Below are positions 16,747 through 26,435 of a stretch of 64,000 nucleotides of DNA, piece after piece (the first letter of the stretch is position 1; each line of letters starts with the position of its first letter). This DNA comes from Woeseiaceae bacterium. Lineage in GTDB: Bacteria > Pseudomonadota > Gammaproteobacteria > Steroidobacterales > Woeseiaceae. A program made the position numbers and the translations under genes. The DNA lies in contig JANQGQ010000013.1 in the NCBI GenBank assembly GCA_028277185.1, forward strand, positions 31,132 through 95,131, given 5' to 3'. The notes under the pieces were generated by a model. That model worked only from the letters and a program-made list of their open reading frames with translations, did no database searches and had not been told where the DNA came from.

Positions 16747-19614
16747 TCACGCGAAGTGCGCCTCCCAGAGGCGGCTGACGTCGGCTGCGGCACTCGCGAT
16801 ACGCCCGGCCGGCACCAGCGGCGGCTCGCCGTTGAGGCTCAGATGATGCGACTCGCGTCGATAGTCGCGATACCGCTCCTGAAGGGCAGCCACGTCAGCG
16901 GCTGCGAGAATGCCCGCACTCCCCAGCGCATCCAGCTGGCGAATGTTGTCGGAGTGCTCGATCAGCTCGGGATGCTGGCAGGCGTGCGCAAGCACCAGAT
17001 ACTGGACCAGAAACTCGATATCGCCGAGTCCGCCCTTGCCATGCTTCAGATCGAAGAGCTCGTCGTTGCTGCGATCCAGCTCCCGGCGCATGCGCATACG
17101 CATGTCGAGCACGTCGTCCTTGAGCGTATCGCGGCGCACCGATTCGCGAAGGATCGTTTCCCGGATCGCGGCGAACGCTTCTCCGATTCGCGCGCTGCCG
17201 GCTACCGCGCGCGCCCTCAGGAGGGCCTGATGCTCCCAGGTCCAGGCGTTCTCCGCCTGATAGCGGGTGAACGCGTCGAGGCTGCTGACGAGGAGGCCTT
17301 TACGGCCGCTGGGCCGTAGCCGCGTATCGATTTCGTAGAGCACACCCGAGCGCGTCCGGGTCGTCAGGTAGTGAATCAGCCGACGCGCGAGACGGACGAA
17401 GAACACCGCGTTGTCCACGGGCCGCGCACCGTTCGTCTGCTGCCGGGCGCCGCGGGAGTCGTTGAGAAATACGATGTCGAGATCGGACCCGTACGAGAGT
17501 TCGAGACCGCCGAGTTTGCCGTAGGCCACGATCCCGAAACCGGCGCTCAGGCGTTCGCCGCCTATTTCGAAGCCCGGCTCGCCGTGTTTTGCGACGAGTT
17601 CCGACCACGCCTCGGCCAGCGCATGCTCGAGCACCGCCTCGGCCAGCCACGTCAACGAGTCGCTGACCCGCATGATCGGCAGCGTATCGTTGAAATCCGC
17701 CACGGCGATCCGAAACAGCGCTGCCCGCTGAAACTGAGCCAGCGCTTCGATGCGCGCTTCCGCGTCGTCCCGGGCTTCGAGCGCCAGGCGTTCGGCGGCT
17801 GCCTCCATGAGCGCGGAACGCGTCAGACTCTCGCCGGCGACCCGGGCGTCGATCAGCTCATCGAGCAGCACCGGGAACTGCACGAGTTCGTCGGCAATGT
17901 AGCGGCTCTGCCGACACAGGTCGACGAGCCCCTCGAGCGCACCCGGATTCTCGATCAGGAGCGCCAGGTACGCACTGCGTCGCGCGACGCCCGTGAGAAT
18001 TCTGAGAACCCGCCCGAGCGTTCGCGCCGCTTCGTCCCCGGCCAGCACGCGCTCGAGCACCAGCGGCAGCAGGCGCTCGAGCCGCTTCGTCGCGGCAGCG
18101 TCTGCTTTGCTGGCGGCGGGATCGTTCCGGAACGCCACGAGCGCTTCGGCCACGTCTGTCGCGTCGGGAGTGCGGCCGGCCAGCCAGGTCTCCCACTCGC
18201 CGCGGCCGGCGGCCGCCCGCCAGAGATCCCGCACGCCACGATCCGCCGCGCTGGCTGCCGGCGCGCCGAACACGAGCCGATCGAACTGCTCGCGCACGAT
18301 CGAGCGGGCTTGCTCCAGCCGTCCGGCAAGGGACTCCCAGTCGGGCTGGCCCATCGCCAGCGCGAGGCGCGCACGGTCGGGTTCGCTTTCGGGCAGGTCG
18401 TGCGTCTGCTGATCGCGAAGCCCCTGGACGAAGTTCTCGGCGCGTCGCAGCAGCGCGTAGCTTTCTCCGAGCGCGGCAGCTTCGGCGGCGCTCAGAGCCC
18501 GCGCCGGCGCGAGCCGGGGGAGGACTTCGAGCAGCGAGGGCGACCGCAGCTCCGGCCTTGCGCCACCGCGCAGGAGCTGCAAAGACTGGACGATGAACTC
18601 GATCTCGCGAATCCCGCCCGGGCCGAGTTTCAGATTGTTCGACAGTTCGCGGCGCTCGACCTCTTTCGCGATCATGCCGTGCATCTCGCGCAGCGATTCG
18701 AAGATGCCGTAATCGAGGTAGCGGCGGTAGACGAACGGCCGGATGAGACCGTCCATCAGCTCGCCGTGCGTTTGCCTCGGCAGGCTCGGGCCGACCGGAC
18801 GCGCCTTGACGTAGGCGTAGCGTTCCCAGGTCCGGCCGTGGTTGAGCAGATAGCCTTCCAGCGCCGCGAAACTCGTCACCGGAGCTCCGCTGTCGCCGAA
18901 GGGCCGGAGGCGGGTGTCGACCCTGAACACGAAGCCGTCGGCCGTGACCTCGTCCACGAGGGCAACGATCTGCTGCGAAAGCCGCGTGTACCAGGTCTCC
19001 GCCGAGACGCACTTCTGCCCGGCACTGGAACCGTCCGCGGAGAACAGGAATACGACGTCGACGTCCGACGAGAAATTCAGCTCGCCGCCGCCGAGCTTGC
19101 CCATGGCCAGAACGACGAAGCGGACGGGCCGGCCGTCGCTGTCCGCGATCCCGCCGAAGCGCCGCTCCACGCGCCGCTCGGCGTACGCGTGCGCCGCGGC
19201 GAATACCGCGTCGGCAAACCAGGACCAGTCGCCGAGCGTCGCGTCGAGGGCGGCGGAAGAGCCGAGTTCGCGCGCGAGGATCGACGTCAGGTATCGCTGC
19301 CGAAGCCGGCGAAGCTCTCGCTTGACCAGATTCACGTCGGCGTCGCCGTGCACGATATCGGCCAGCGCCGCCGCGACGCTGTCGCGATCCTGCGGTTCCA
19401 GCGGGTTCTGACCTGACTCGAGATACCAGGGCCACTGCCGGAGCAGGCTGCCGGCCGCAAACTCGCTCACGGCGGCCAGGCGGACGAGCGCGGGCGACAG
19501 ACCGCTCTTGCCGTGCCCGGTCGCAAAGCGGTCGACCCAGGCCGACGTGGGCGCCCTGAGGGTTTCCGGCAGACCGCCGAGGGCGGTCACGACGGATTTC
19601 GGCAGCGCGCTCAT
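16747..19614 (-). CDS. glnE: Bifunctional glutamine synthetase adenylyltransferase/adenylyl-removing enzyme
   Basis: 955 residues, close to the 946 of E. coli GlnE. Two nucleotidyltransferase domains are present and both have intact metal-binding pairs. The N-terminal one has KLGGGELNFSSDVDVVFLFS (deadenylylation) and the C-terminal one KLGGLELSYGSDLDIVFLND (adenylylation). Each is followed by its GlnD-type helical domain; the end has DIEFLVQYLVLAHACQHP. The enzyme adds AMP to, or removes it from, a Tyr of glutamine synthetase in response to PII and glutamine. It is cytoplasmic. A flavodoxin gene is divergent about 50 bases away. Confidence 0.97.
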   Translation of the reverse strand: MSALPKSVVTALGGLPETLRAPTSAWVDRFATGHGKSGLSPALVRLAAVSEFAAGSLLRQWPWYLESGQNPLEPQDRDSVAAALADIVHGDADVNLVKRELRRLRQRYLTSILARELGSSAALDATLGDWSWFADAVFAAAHAYAERRVERRFGGIADSDGRPVRFVVLAMGKLGGGELNFSSDVDVVFLFSADGSSAGQKCVSAETWYTRLSQQIVALVDEVTADGFVFRVDTRLRPFGDSGAPVTSFAALEGYLLNHGRTWERYAYVKARPVGPSLPRQTHGELMDGLIRPFVYRRYLDYGIFESLREMHGMIAKEVERRELSNNLKLGPGGIREIEFIVQSLQLLRGGARPELRSPSLLEVLPRLAPARALSAAEAAALGESYALLRRAENFVQGLRDQQTHDLPESEPDRARLALAMGQPDWESLAGRLEQARSIVREQFDRLVFGAPAASAADRGVRDLWRAAAGRGEWETWLAGRTPDATDVAEALVAFRNDPAASKADAAATKRLERLLPLVLERVLAGDEAARTLGRVLRILTGVARRSAYLALLIENPGALEGLVDLCRQSRYIADELVQFPVLLDELIDARVAGESLTRSALMEAAAERLALEARDDAEARIEALAQFQRAALFRIAVADFNDTLPIMRVSDSLTWLAEAVLEHALAEAWSELVAKHGEPGFEIGGERLSAGFGIVAYGKLGGLELSYGSDLDIVFLNDSRGARQQTNGARPVDNAVFFVRLARRLIHYLTTRTRSGVLYEIDTRLRPSGRKGLLVSSLDAFTRYQAENAWTWEHQALLRARAVAGSARIGEAFAAIRETILRESVRRDTLKDDVLDMRMRMRRELDRSNDELFDLKHGKGGLGDIEFLVQYLVLAHACQHPELIEHSDNIRQLDALGSAGILAAADVAALQERYRDYRRESHHLSLNGEPPLVPAGRIASAAADVSRLWEAHFA

Positions 19615-19667
19615 GTCGCTGAGTCTACCGTTACACTAGGCGCCGTACATGGAGAGACTTGGGCACC

Positions 19668-20129
19668 ATGGCGGCAAAACTCCTGATCGTTCATCACAGC
19701 CAGTCGGGCACGACGTCGCGCATGGCCGAGCACGTCGTACGCGGCGCGAGCGACCCGGACGTCGACATCGAGCTCCGCGTGCGCGACGCGCTGGAGGCAG
19801 ACGCCGGCGACCTCCTGTGGTGCGACGGTTTCATTCTCGGTACGCCCGAGAATTTCGGCTACATGAGCGGCGGTCTCAAGCTGTTTCTCGAACGGGTCTA
19901 TTACCCCTGCCTCGACAAGGTGGACGCCAAGCCCTGGGCGATGTTCGTGCGCGCGGGGAACGACGGCACCGGCGCCATCGCAAGCGTCCGGCGCATACTG
20001 ACCGGCCTCAAGGTGCGTGAGGTCCAGGAACCGGTCCTGATCGCGGGCGAGTTCGACGAGTCGCGGCTCGACGACTGCGTCGAGCTGGGGATGACGATGG
20101 CAGCGGGACTCGAGGCCGGCATTTTCTAG
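19668..20129 (+). CDS. Flavodoxin-like / NAD(P)H-dependent FMN oxidoreductase
   Basis: The protein has 153 residues from ATG 19668, preceded by GGAGAG. A TTG nine bases upstream is a less likely start. The opening KLLIVHHSQSGTTSRMAEHV is the FMN phosphate-binding loop of the flavodoxin fold. DGFILGTPENFGYMSGGLKLFLERV and FVRAGNDGTGAIASVRRIL are isoalloxazine-binding loops typical of the flavodoxin/WrbA-like group. It is a cytoplasmic single-domain protein and its redox partner is not known. A decayed hydrolase fragment follows immediately. Confidence 0.87.
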   Translation: MAAKLLIVHHSQSGTTSRMAEHVVRGASDPDVDIELRVRDALEADAGDLLWCDGFILGTPENFGYMSGGLKLFLERVYYPCLDKVDAKPWAMFVRAGNDGTGAIASVRRILTGLKVREVQEPVLIAGEFDESRLDDCVELGMTMAAGLEAGIF

Positions 20130-20136
20130 ACGGTTC

Positions 20137-20310
20137 CGCGAGATCGCTCATGGACGGCATGCAGAACGACGCCACATCGACCCGTCGGTCGCCGGCGTCG
20201 GACCGCTCGGACACTTTGGCTTCTTCCGCCCCGCTGCCGGAGCGCTCAGGGAAGAAATCGCGGCGTGGCTGCACGAGAAACGCGTGCCGGACCGCCCGCC
20301 CGGACCATAG
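20137..20310 (+). pseudogene. Remnant of an alpha/beta hydrolase (C-terminal part)
   Basis: In the frame ending with TAG at 20308-20310 the sequence reads HIDPSVAGVGPLGHFGFFRP, followed by an AGALREEIAAWL helix. The I/LGHFGFFR...LW/REEI..WL pattern is the end of a common family of alpha/beta hydrolases, with the catalytic His in GHFGFF. No start codon or N-terminal part (including the nucleophile elbow) precedes it, because the upstream DNA is the flavodoxin gene in another frame. I read it as a truncated leftover. A very short real gene is less likely. Confidence 0.5.
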
Positions 20311-20316
20311 TCGGCG

Positions 20317-22545
20317 CTAAGCCGCCGCGTCCGTCAGCTGTTCCAGCGCCTCGTCCAGCGGAATCGGCCTGCTGATCGCATGCCCCTGAGCGTAGTCGAC
20401 CCCGATCTCGGCCACGAGATTCCGCGAGGCCTCGCTCTCGACGTATTCCGCGACCGTCTCAAGCTCCATGACCTTGGCCACCTGGGTAATGGCCGCCACC
20501 ATCGACTCCGAAATGCGGTTCTCCGCGATATCGCGGATGAAGCCCCCGTCGATCTTGAGTACGTCGACCCGGAATGCCTTCAGGTAGGCGAACGAACTCA
20601 AGCCCGCGCCGAAGTCGTCCAGCGAAATGGTGCAGCCGCGTTCATGCAGCGCGTCGATCAGCGCCTGCGCCCTCGCGAGGTTCGACACGGCCGCGGATTC
20701 GGTCACCTCGAACCCGACACAGCAGGGGTCGAGCCCGGAATCCCGGAACTCGCCGTCGATGAACTGGAGGATCTCGTCGTCGCTCAGCGACTGGCCGGAC
20801 AAGTTGATGGAAAAAACCGCACGTGCCTTCTCGACGACCTTGCGAAGGCCCGCGAGGCGCGCGATCGTCGCGGAGATTACCCAGCGGTCTATCTGCGGCA
20901 TGATCTGGTAACGCTCCGCCGCCGAAAACAGCGCCGTGGTCGACACCCGGCTGCCATCGCAGTCATTCATGCGCAGGAGAATCTCGAAGCGGGGCCGGCC
21001 CTGCTTCGAGCCCACCGGGGCGACAGGCTGGGCCAGCAGCTCGAACCTGTCTGCATCCAGGGTCTGTTGAATCTGGCCGACGAGCTGCATGTCGTCCTGC
21101 CGGCGGATCAGGCTCTGATCGGTGTCGTCGAAAACTTCGATGCGATCGCGCCCGTGATCTTTGGCCGCCTCGCAGGCCATGCGCGCGTTGGTCAGCGCCC
21201 TTGCCTCGTCGCCCTGCATCCGGTTGCAGTCGGCAATGCCGATGCTGATCGTCACCTGCAGCGACTTGTCGCCCTCCAGATAGCGGAGATTCTGACTCTC
21301 CCCACGAATGGTCTGCGCCATAGCGAGCGCCGCATCGCCGTCGGCGTGAGTCATCAGCATGCAGAAATCGTCCCCCGTGAGCCGCGACAGCACGGCGCTC
21401 TTCGGCAGGTGGCTCTCGATCAGCCGCGAAAAACGCATGATGACCGCATCGCCGGCGGCACGTCCGAAGGTATCGTTGACGAGCTGCAGATTGTCGAGGT
21501 CCATGTATACGAGCTGATGCGAGTCGCTGCGCTCCGCCAGCTCGTTATAGGACTCCGTGAGCTGTGCCTCGAAGCCGGAGCGGTTCATGAGGCCGGTCAT
21601 CGCATCGAACGACTGCTCGATGACGTACTCCACCTTGCGAACGATATGCGCCATGAAGCGCCGATGGACCTTGCCGAAAGGTCGGCAATTGACGCGTCCC
21701 AACTGCGCGAAAACGCCTTCCACGTTGCCGTTTGCGTCGAGTAGCGGGCTGACGAGAGTCTGATGGCCCTGCTCATCCGCAGCATTCGCGCCTTCGATCG
21801 CGGGGATCTCGAAGACTACCGGAGACCGCCGCCCCTGGAGCTTCGGCAGGATATGGTCGATCAGATAGCGATCCATGACGCGCCGATTGACGTTTTTCCA
21901 CGACGAATGGGTTGCGCTGATTCGAATGCGCTTGGACGGGATCAGAAGCACGCTGTAGGCAATCGAAAGAAACCGGCCGCTCTGTCCTACCAGCTCGGCT
22001 AACGCGGAGTGGCTGCGGGAAGTGCCGTGCACCTTTTCGTCGACGTCGTATACGAGAGACAGCTCGTGCTCGCTTCGCGCAAGCCGGTCGCTCAGCACGT
22101 CGAGCTCGCGCTTGGTGAGCAAGCCGTCGGCAATCAGGTCGAGCGCAGGCATCAGCACCTGCCGCAACATGCCGGCGTTGAACCAGGAGGACTTGCCGGC
22201 GTTGCGCGAGAAGACGACGACGAGCCAGCCGAGCGGCTCCGCCGCCGAGTTACCGACGGCAAGGATCAACAGGGTGCGCCCGGATTTGAGCGATCGCTTG
22301 AGACTTTCGCAACCGGCGTCGCGAAACGCGTCGTCGTCGAGTTCGGCGATGAAGCGGTCGATCTCGTGATCGTCGACGCCGTCGCTGCTCCACACCGGCG
22401 TGCGCTGTCGATCATAGAAGCAGAAGCACTGGGCGCGCGGCACCAGTGACTTGAGGAGCGCTTTTGCGTTGTCCAGGTTGCTGCTTGTGTTCAGGCTTTC
22501 GCGCTCGACCACCACGGCGAGCTCCGCTTCATTGCAGGCATGCAC
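20317..22545 (-). CDS. GGDEF-EAL domain protein, probable c-di-GMP phosphodiesterase
   Basis: 742 residues from GTG 22545. Residues 1-300 are soluble and may hold a GAF-like sensor, with no membrane segment. A GGDEF domain spans about 310-470 (DAMTGLMNRSGFEAQL, VYMDLDNLQLVNDTFG), but its active site reads RLTGDDF in place of RLGGDEF, so cyclase activity is doubtful. The EAL domain (about 490-735) has FEILLRM, NLSGQSL, CCVGFEVTES, SLDDFGAGLSSFAYL, LKIDGGFI and YAQGHAISRP. The metal and catalytic residues are therefore present, with EIL in the signature position. Net c-di-GMP breakdown is the more likely activity. It converges on the hydrolase remnant. Confidence 0.9.
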   Translation of the reverse strand: MHACNEAELAVVVERESLNTSSNLDNAKALLKSLVPRAQCFCFYDRQRTPVWSSDGVDDHEIDRFIAELDDDAFRDAGCESLKRSLKSGRTLLILAVGNSAAEPLGWLVVVFSRNAGKSSWFNAGMLRQVLMPALDLIADGLLTKRELDVLSDRLARSEHELSLVYDVDEKVHGTSRSHSALAELVGQSGRFLSIAYSVLLIPSKRIRISATHSSWKNVNRRVMDRYLIDHILPKLQGRRSPVVFEIPAIEGANAADEQGHQTLVSPLLDANGNVEGVFAQLGRVNCRPFGKVHRRFMAHIVRKVEYVIEQSFDAMTGLMNRSGFEAQLTESYNELAERSDSHQLVYMDLDNLQLVNDTFGRAAGDAVIMRFSRLIESHLPKSAVLSRLTGDDFCMLMTHADGDAALAMAQTIRGESQNLRYLEGDKSLQVTISIGIADCNRMQGDEARALTNARMACEAAKDHGRDRIEVFDDTDQSLIRRQDDMQLVGQIQQTLDADRFELLAQPVAPVGSKQGRPRFEILLRMNDCDGSRVSTTALFSAAERYQIMPQIDRWVISATIARLAGLRKVVEKARAVFSINLSGQSLSDDEILQFIDGEFRDSGLDPCCVGFEVTESAAVSNLARAQALIDALHERGCTISLDDFGAGLSSFAYLKAFRVDVLKIDGGFIRDIAENRISESMVAAITQVAKVMELETVAEYVESEASRNLVAEIGVDYAQGHAISRPIPLDEALEQLTDAAA

Positions 22546-22672
22546 GATGCCATGCAGCGTCCCGGTACGCTGTGAGCCACGTCTCAGCGCCGCAAAAAAC
22601 GAAGTTTATCAGCCTGTTGCGCGCATCGACCGCGCTGCCGTCAGCGTCCCGCGCTGCGCTCCGGGCGCCCGC

Positions 22673-23626
22673 TCAGAGGCTTTCCAGCCACTCGTCGTCG
22701 GAGCCTTCGTTGACTCCCTCGAAGAGCGGAGTCGAGAGATAGCGCTCGCCGGTATCGGGCAGCATGGACAAAACGACGCTGCCGGGTTCGGCGTTGCTTG
22801 CTACATCCAGCGCCGTTGCAAGCGTCGCGCCGCCCGAAATGCCGGTGAAGATACCCTCTTTGGCAGCCAGCTCGCGGGCAACCTCGATCGCCCGGGCATC
22901 GCTGACCGTGTGCAGCTCATCGAAGATCTCGCGGTCCAACACCTCGGGAATGAAGTCCGGCGTCCAGCCCTGGATCTTGTGCGGACTCCAGTCGGCGCCG
23001 GCGAGGAGCGCCGCGCCCTCCGGCTCGGTCGCCGCGATTTTGAGATCCGGCCGGGCCGCCTTCAGCGTACGGCCGGCGCCCGACAGCGTGCCGCCCGTGC
23101 CCCAGCCCGTTACCCAGTAGTCGAGGCGCTTACCCGCGAAATCGCGCAGGATTTCCGGGCCCGTCGTGCTGGCGTGGTATTCGGGATTCGCCGGGTTCTG
23201 AAACTGCCGCGCCAGAAACCAGTCGTGCTCCGCCGCGAGTTCCTCCGCGCGCCTGACCATCCCGCTGCCGCGCTCGGCTGCCGGCGTCAGAATGACCTTT
23301 GCACCGAGGCCGCGCATGATCTTGCGCCGCTCGATCGAAAACGTCTCGGCCATCGTCGCTACGAACGGATGACCTTTTGCCGCACAGACCATCGCCAGCG
23401 CAATCCCGGTATTGCCGGAGGTCGCCTCGACCACGGTCTGGCCGGACTTGAGCGTTCCGCGCTGCTCGGCGTCATTGATGATCGCGAAAGCGAGACGATC
23501 CTTGACCGACGCCATCGGGTTGAAGGCCTCGACCTTGACGTACACGGTCACGTCGTCCGGCGCCAGCCGGTTCAGGCGCACAACGGGGGTGCTGCCGATC
23601 GTTTCGAGAATGTTGTTATAGATCAT
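22673..23626 (-). CDS. cysK: O-acetylserine sulfhydrylase (cysteine synthase)
   Basis: The protein has 317 residues. PLP lysine is in NPMASVKDRLAFAII. The substrate loop VVEATSGNTGIALAMV, the phosphate-binding GWGTGGTLSGAGR and the Ser in GIFTGISGGATLA are all intact. The tail EWLES, close to the C-terminus, may be the serine acetyltransferase contact region. It makes cysteine from O-acetylserine and sulfide in the cytoplasm. It follows cysG on the same strand by 24 bases. Sequence details fit CysK better than CysM, but I cannot exclude the latter. Confidence 0.93.
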   Translation of the reverse strand: MIYNNILETIGSTPVVRLNRLAPDDVTVYVKVEAFNPMASVKDRLAFAIINDAEQRGTLKSGQTVVEATSGNTGIALAMVCAAKGHPFVATMAETFSIERRKIMRGLGAKVILTPAAERGSGMVRRAEELAAEHDWFLARQFQNPANPEYHASTTGPEILRDFAGKRLDYWVTGWGTGGTLSGAGRTLKAARPDLKIAATEPEGAALLAGADWSPHKIQGWTPDFIPEVLDREIFDELHTVSDARAIEVARELAAKEGIFTGISGGATLATALDVASNAEPGSVVLSMLPDTGERYLSTPLFEGVNEGSDDEWLESL

Positions 23627-23650
23627 GGCTGTCCTCGGGGCTCTTAAAAG

Positions 23651-25120
23651 CTAAGCCGGAATGGAAGTTGACCGGACGCGGGCCTCGACGCCTGAGGAAC
23701 CGGCACCGCGCCCGGTGAGCAGCGCCGCGGGCCGCTCGGCCGGCGTTGCGCTTTGCACAGCGCCGCGGGCGGCGACTTCGCCGATAAACAGGATTGCCGG
23801 CGCCGCGACGTTGTGAGCAACGGCCAGCAGCGTGAGCTGACCGAGCGTTCCGCGCAGGACACGTTGCTTGCGTGTCGTGCCCCTCTCGATGATAGCAATG
23901 GGCGTGTCCGCCGGGCGACCGTGGCGAATCAGCTTGTCCATCAGGTCCGGAAACCGTCTGACGCCCATGTAGACCGCGAGGGTCTGCCGGTCGCGGGCCA
24001 GCGAGGGCCAGTCCAGCGAATCGATCGAATCCTTGCCGTGGGCCGTCAGGAAGACGACCGACTGGGCAGCGTCGCGGTGCGTAAGCGGGATGCCGGCGTA
24101 GGCGGCACAACCGGCGGCCGCCGTTATCCCGGGGATCACCCGGTAATCGAGACCGGCCGCTTCGAGAGCTTCCGCTTCTTCGCCCCCGCGCCCGAATACG
24201 AAGGGATCGCCGCCCTTGAGGCGGCACACGCGCTTGCCGCTTCCGACCAGGCGGACGAGCAGCTCATTGATGCTGTCCTGACTGTTCGTTCGGCAGCCCG
24301 GTGTCTTGCCAACCGAAACGAGTTCGGCATCGCGGCGGGCAAGCGCCAGCACCTCGGCGGAAACGAGGCGATCGTGGACGATGACGTCCGCGGACTGCAG
24401 AGCGTTGAGCGCTTTCAGCGTGAGGAGGTCCGGATCGCCCGGACCGCCCCCCGTCAGCCAGGCTACGCCCTTGCCCTTACCATCCCCATCCCCGTCGACG
24501 AGCAACGCCTCGATCTCGCGCGCCGCCTGGCCGAGTTCGCCCGCCAGGGCATTGTCGGCGGCCGGACCGTCGAAGACCTTTTCCCAAAAGCGTATTCGTC
24601 GGGAGAGCCCGGGAAACCTGTCGAGCACGCGTCGGCGATAACGGCCGGCCAGCGCCGCGAGTTCGCCGAGACGCGCGGGCAGGGCCGCCTCTATCTGCGC
24701 ACGAATCCGGCGTGCCAGCACGGGCGCACTGCCGGCACTCGACACCGCGACCAGAACGGGGCTCCGATCGACGATCGCCGGCGTTATGTAGCTGCAGTTT
24801 TCCTGGCGATCGACGGCATTGCAGAAAATGCGGCGGGCAGTAGCGTCCGCGAAGACGCGGGCGTCGACCGTCGGATTGCCGGTAGCGCTGACGACCAACC
24901 ACTGACCGTCGAGATCTTCATCGGCGTAGACGCGCCCGACATGCACGATCCGGCCGTCCCCGAGCAGCGCGGCAACCGACTCGCCCGTCTCCGGAGCGAC
25001 GACCGTGACGCGAGCGCCCGCGGCCAAAAGAAGACGAATCTTGCGGGCCGCGACTTCGCCGCCGCCGACGACGAGGCAGGATTTGCCGTCGAGATCGAGG
25101 AATGCAGGAAAGTAGTCCAT
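23651..25120 (-). CDS. cysG: Siroheme synthase, fused dehydrogenase/ferrochelatase and methyltransferase
   Basis: 489 residues from ATG 25120; the frame extends upstream to 25165 but ATG 25120 begins the conserved MDYFPAFLDLDGKSCLVVGG. The N-terminal half (CysG-B) has GGGEVAARKIRLLLAAGARV and SSAGSAPVLARRIRAQIE. The C-terminal half (CysG-A) is uroporphyrinogen-III methyltransferase: LTGGGPGDPDLLTLKAL, RLKGGDPFVFGRGGEEAE, VIPGITAAAGCAAYAGIP. The halves are joined by a Gly/Asp/Lys-rich linker encoded by near-perfect triplet repeats (VDGDGDGKGKG). It makes siroheme for CysI, which is encoded nearby. It is divergent from cysB with about 295 bases between. Confidence 0.96.
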   Translation of the reverse strand: MDYFPAFLDLDGKSCLVVGGGEVAARKIRLLLAAGARVTVVAPETGESVAALLGDGRIVHVGRVYADEDLDGQWLVVSATGNPTVDARVFADATARRIFCNAVDRQENCSYITPAIVDRSPVLVAVSSAGSAPVLARRIRAQIEAALPARLGELAALAGRYRRRVLDRFPGLSRRIRFWEKVFDGPAADNALAGELGQAAREIEALLVDGDGDGKGKGVAWLTGGGPGDPDLLTLKALNALQSADVIVHDRLVSAEVLALARRDAELVSVGKTPGCRTNSQDSINELLVRLVGSGKRVCRLKGGDPFVFGRGGEEAEALEAAGLDYRVIPGITAAAGCAAYAGIPLTHRDAAQSVVFLTAHGKDSIDSLDWPSLARDRQTLAVYMGVRRFPDLMDKLIRHGRPADTPIAIIERGTTRKQRVLRGTLGQLTLLAVAHNVAAPAILFIGEVAARGAVQSATPAERPAALLTGRGAGSSGVEARVRSTSIPA

Positions 25121-25415
25121 AGCGGTCGTGACGACGCTTTCAAGCGAAACGAAAACTACCAGCAACTATATCGACGCGACGCGCATCACAAATAGACAGG
25201 CTTTTTCTGCTCTTATGCCTCTGTGTTATATATGCCGCTCGAATCCGGTCCCTTTGAATACCGCGATGCGCGCAGCGACGCCGGCCGCGTTACGTCTTGC
25301 GGTTCGCGTTATACAAATTGCTTATTACCAGGGAACTACGAAACGTTCGGCAATTACCGCGGTCGTAAACCACTAGCCCGACGGGACGGGCGCATGCGGG
25401 GGCGTGCGGGGGACT

Positions 25416-26426
25416 ATGAAACTACAACAACTGAAATACTTGTTGGCGATCGTCGACAATGGCTTAAACATCACGGCCGCGGCGGAACGGCTCTATACGT
25501 CGCAGCCCGGCGTCAGCAAGCAGCTGAAACTCCTCGAAGAGGAACTCGGACTGCAGCTGTTCACGCGCAAGGGTAAAAGCCTTGGCGGCATCACGCCGGC
25601 GGGACAGCAGGTCATCGCGCGGGCGCGGGTCGTCATGCAGGAAGTCGACAACATTCGCTCATTGGCATCGGACTATTTCCACGAGGAAGAGGGCACGCTG
25701 TCGATTGCGACGACCCACACGCAGGCGCGCTACGTCCTTCCGGAGGTCATCAAAGAGTTCCGCAGCCGCTACCCGAAGGTCAGCCTCGAGCTGCATCAGG
25801 GTACCTCCGAGCAGATTGCCGACATGGTTTCGGCGAACGAGATCGACTTCGCGATCGCCACGGGGTCGCGCGATCTGTTCAGCGATCTCCTGCTCGTGCC
25901 CAGCTATCACTGGGACCGCAAGATTCTGGTCCCGAAGAATCACGAGCTAACGAGGCTCGAGCGCAAGGTGACGCTCGACGACCTCGCCGAGTACCCGCTC
26001 GTGACTTACGTCTTCAGCTTCGGCGGCCAGTCTTCGCTCAAGCTGGCTTTCGCCGAGAAAGGTCTCGATCCCGACGTCGTCTTCACGGCGCGGGACGCCG
26101 ACGTGATCAAAACCTACGTCCGGATGGGTCTCGGTGTCGGCATCGTTGCAAGCATGGCCGAGGACTGCGACGACCGTAAGGATCTCGAAGCGATCGAAGC
26201 GGAAGGTCTGTTTCCGCGCTCCACGACCTGGATCGGCTTCCGCCGCGACGCCGTCTTGCGCCGCTACATGCTCGACTTCATTCAGCTGTTCGCTCCGCAC
26301 ATCAGCACCGAGCAGCTGGAGTGCACGCGCCACGCGCGCAACCAGGGAGATATCGACGAGCTGTTCGACGAGACGGCCTTGCCGCTCAGAACGGGCTGCT
26401 CGGACGATATGACGGCGGCCGCCTGA
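25416..26426 (+). CDS. cysB: LysR-family transcriptional regulator CysB
   Basis: The protein has 336 residues from ATG 25416; an in-frame GTG four codons upstream is less likely. The N-terminal winged helix begins MKLQQLKYLLAIVDNGLNIT and has the recognition part AERLYTSQPGVSKQLKLLEE. The substrate domain has LSIATTHTQARYVLPEVIKEF and the DFAIATGSR, YPLVTYVFSFGGQSSLKLAF and MGLGVGIVASMA segments typical of CysB/Cbl. CysB with N-acetylserine activates sulfate assimilation genes. It sits in the middle of the genes it should control: cysG-cysK diverge to the left, and cysJIH converge from the right. Confidence 0.94.
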   Translation: MKLQQLKYLLAIVDNGLNITAAAERLYTSQPGVSKQLKLLEEELGLQLFTRKGKSLGGITPAGQQVIARARVVMQEVDNIRSLASDYFHEEEGTLSIATTHTQARYVLPEVIKEFRSRYPKVSLELHQGTSEQIADMVSANEIDFAIATGSRDLFSDLLLVPSYHWDRKILVPKNHELTRLERKVTLDDLAEYPLVTYVFSFGGQSSLKLAFAEKGLDPDVVFTARDADVIKTYVRMGLGVGIVASMAEDCDDRKDLEAIEAEGLFPRSTTWIGFRRDAVLRRYMLDFIQLFAPHISTEQLECTRHARNQGDIDELFDETALPLRTGCSDDMTAAA

Positions 26427-26435
26427 GGTGCTTGT

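Noticed and set aside
17371..19416. A 681-codon open frame on the plus strand opposite glnE
   Set aside because: Antisense shadow; glnE is full length with both active sites on the other strand.
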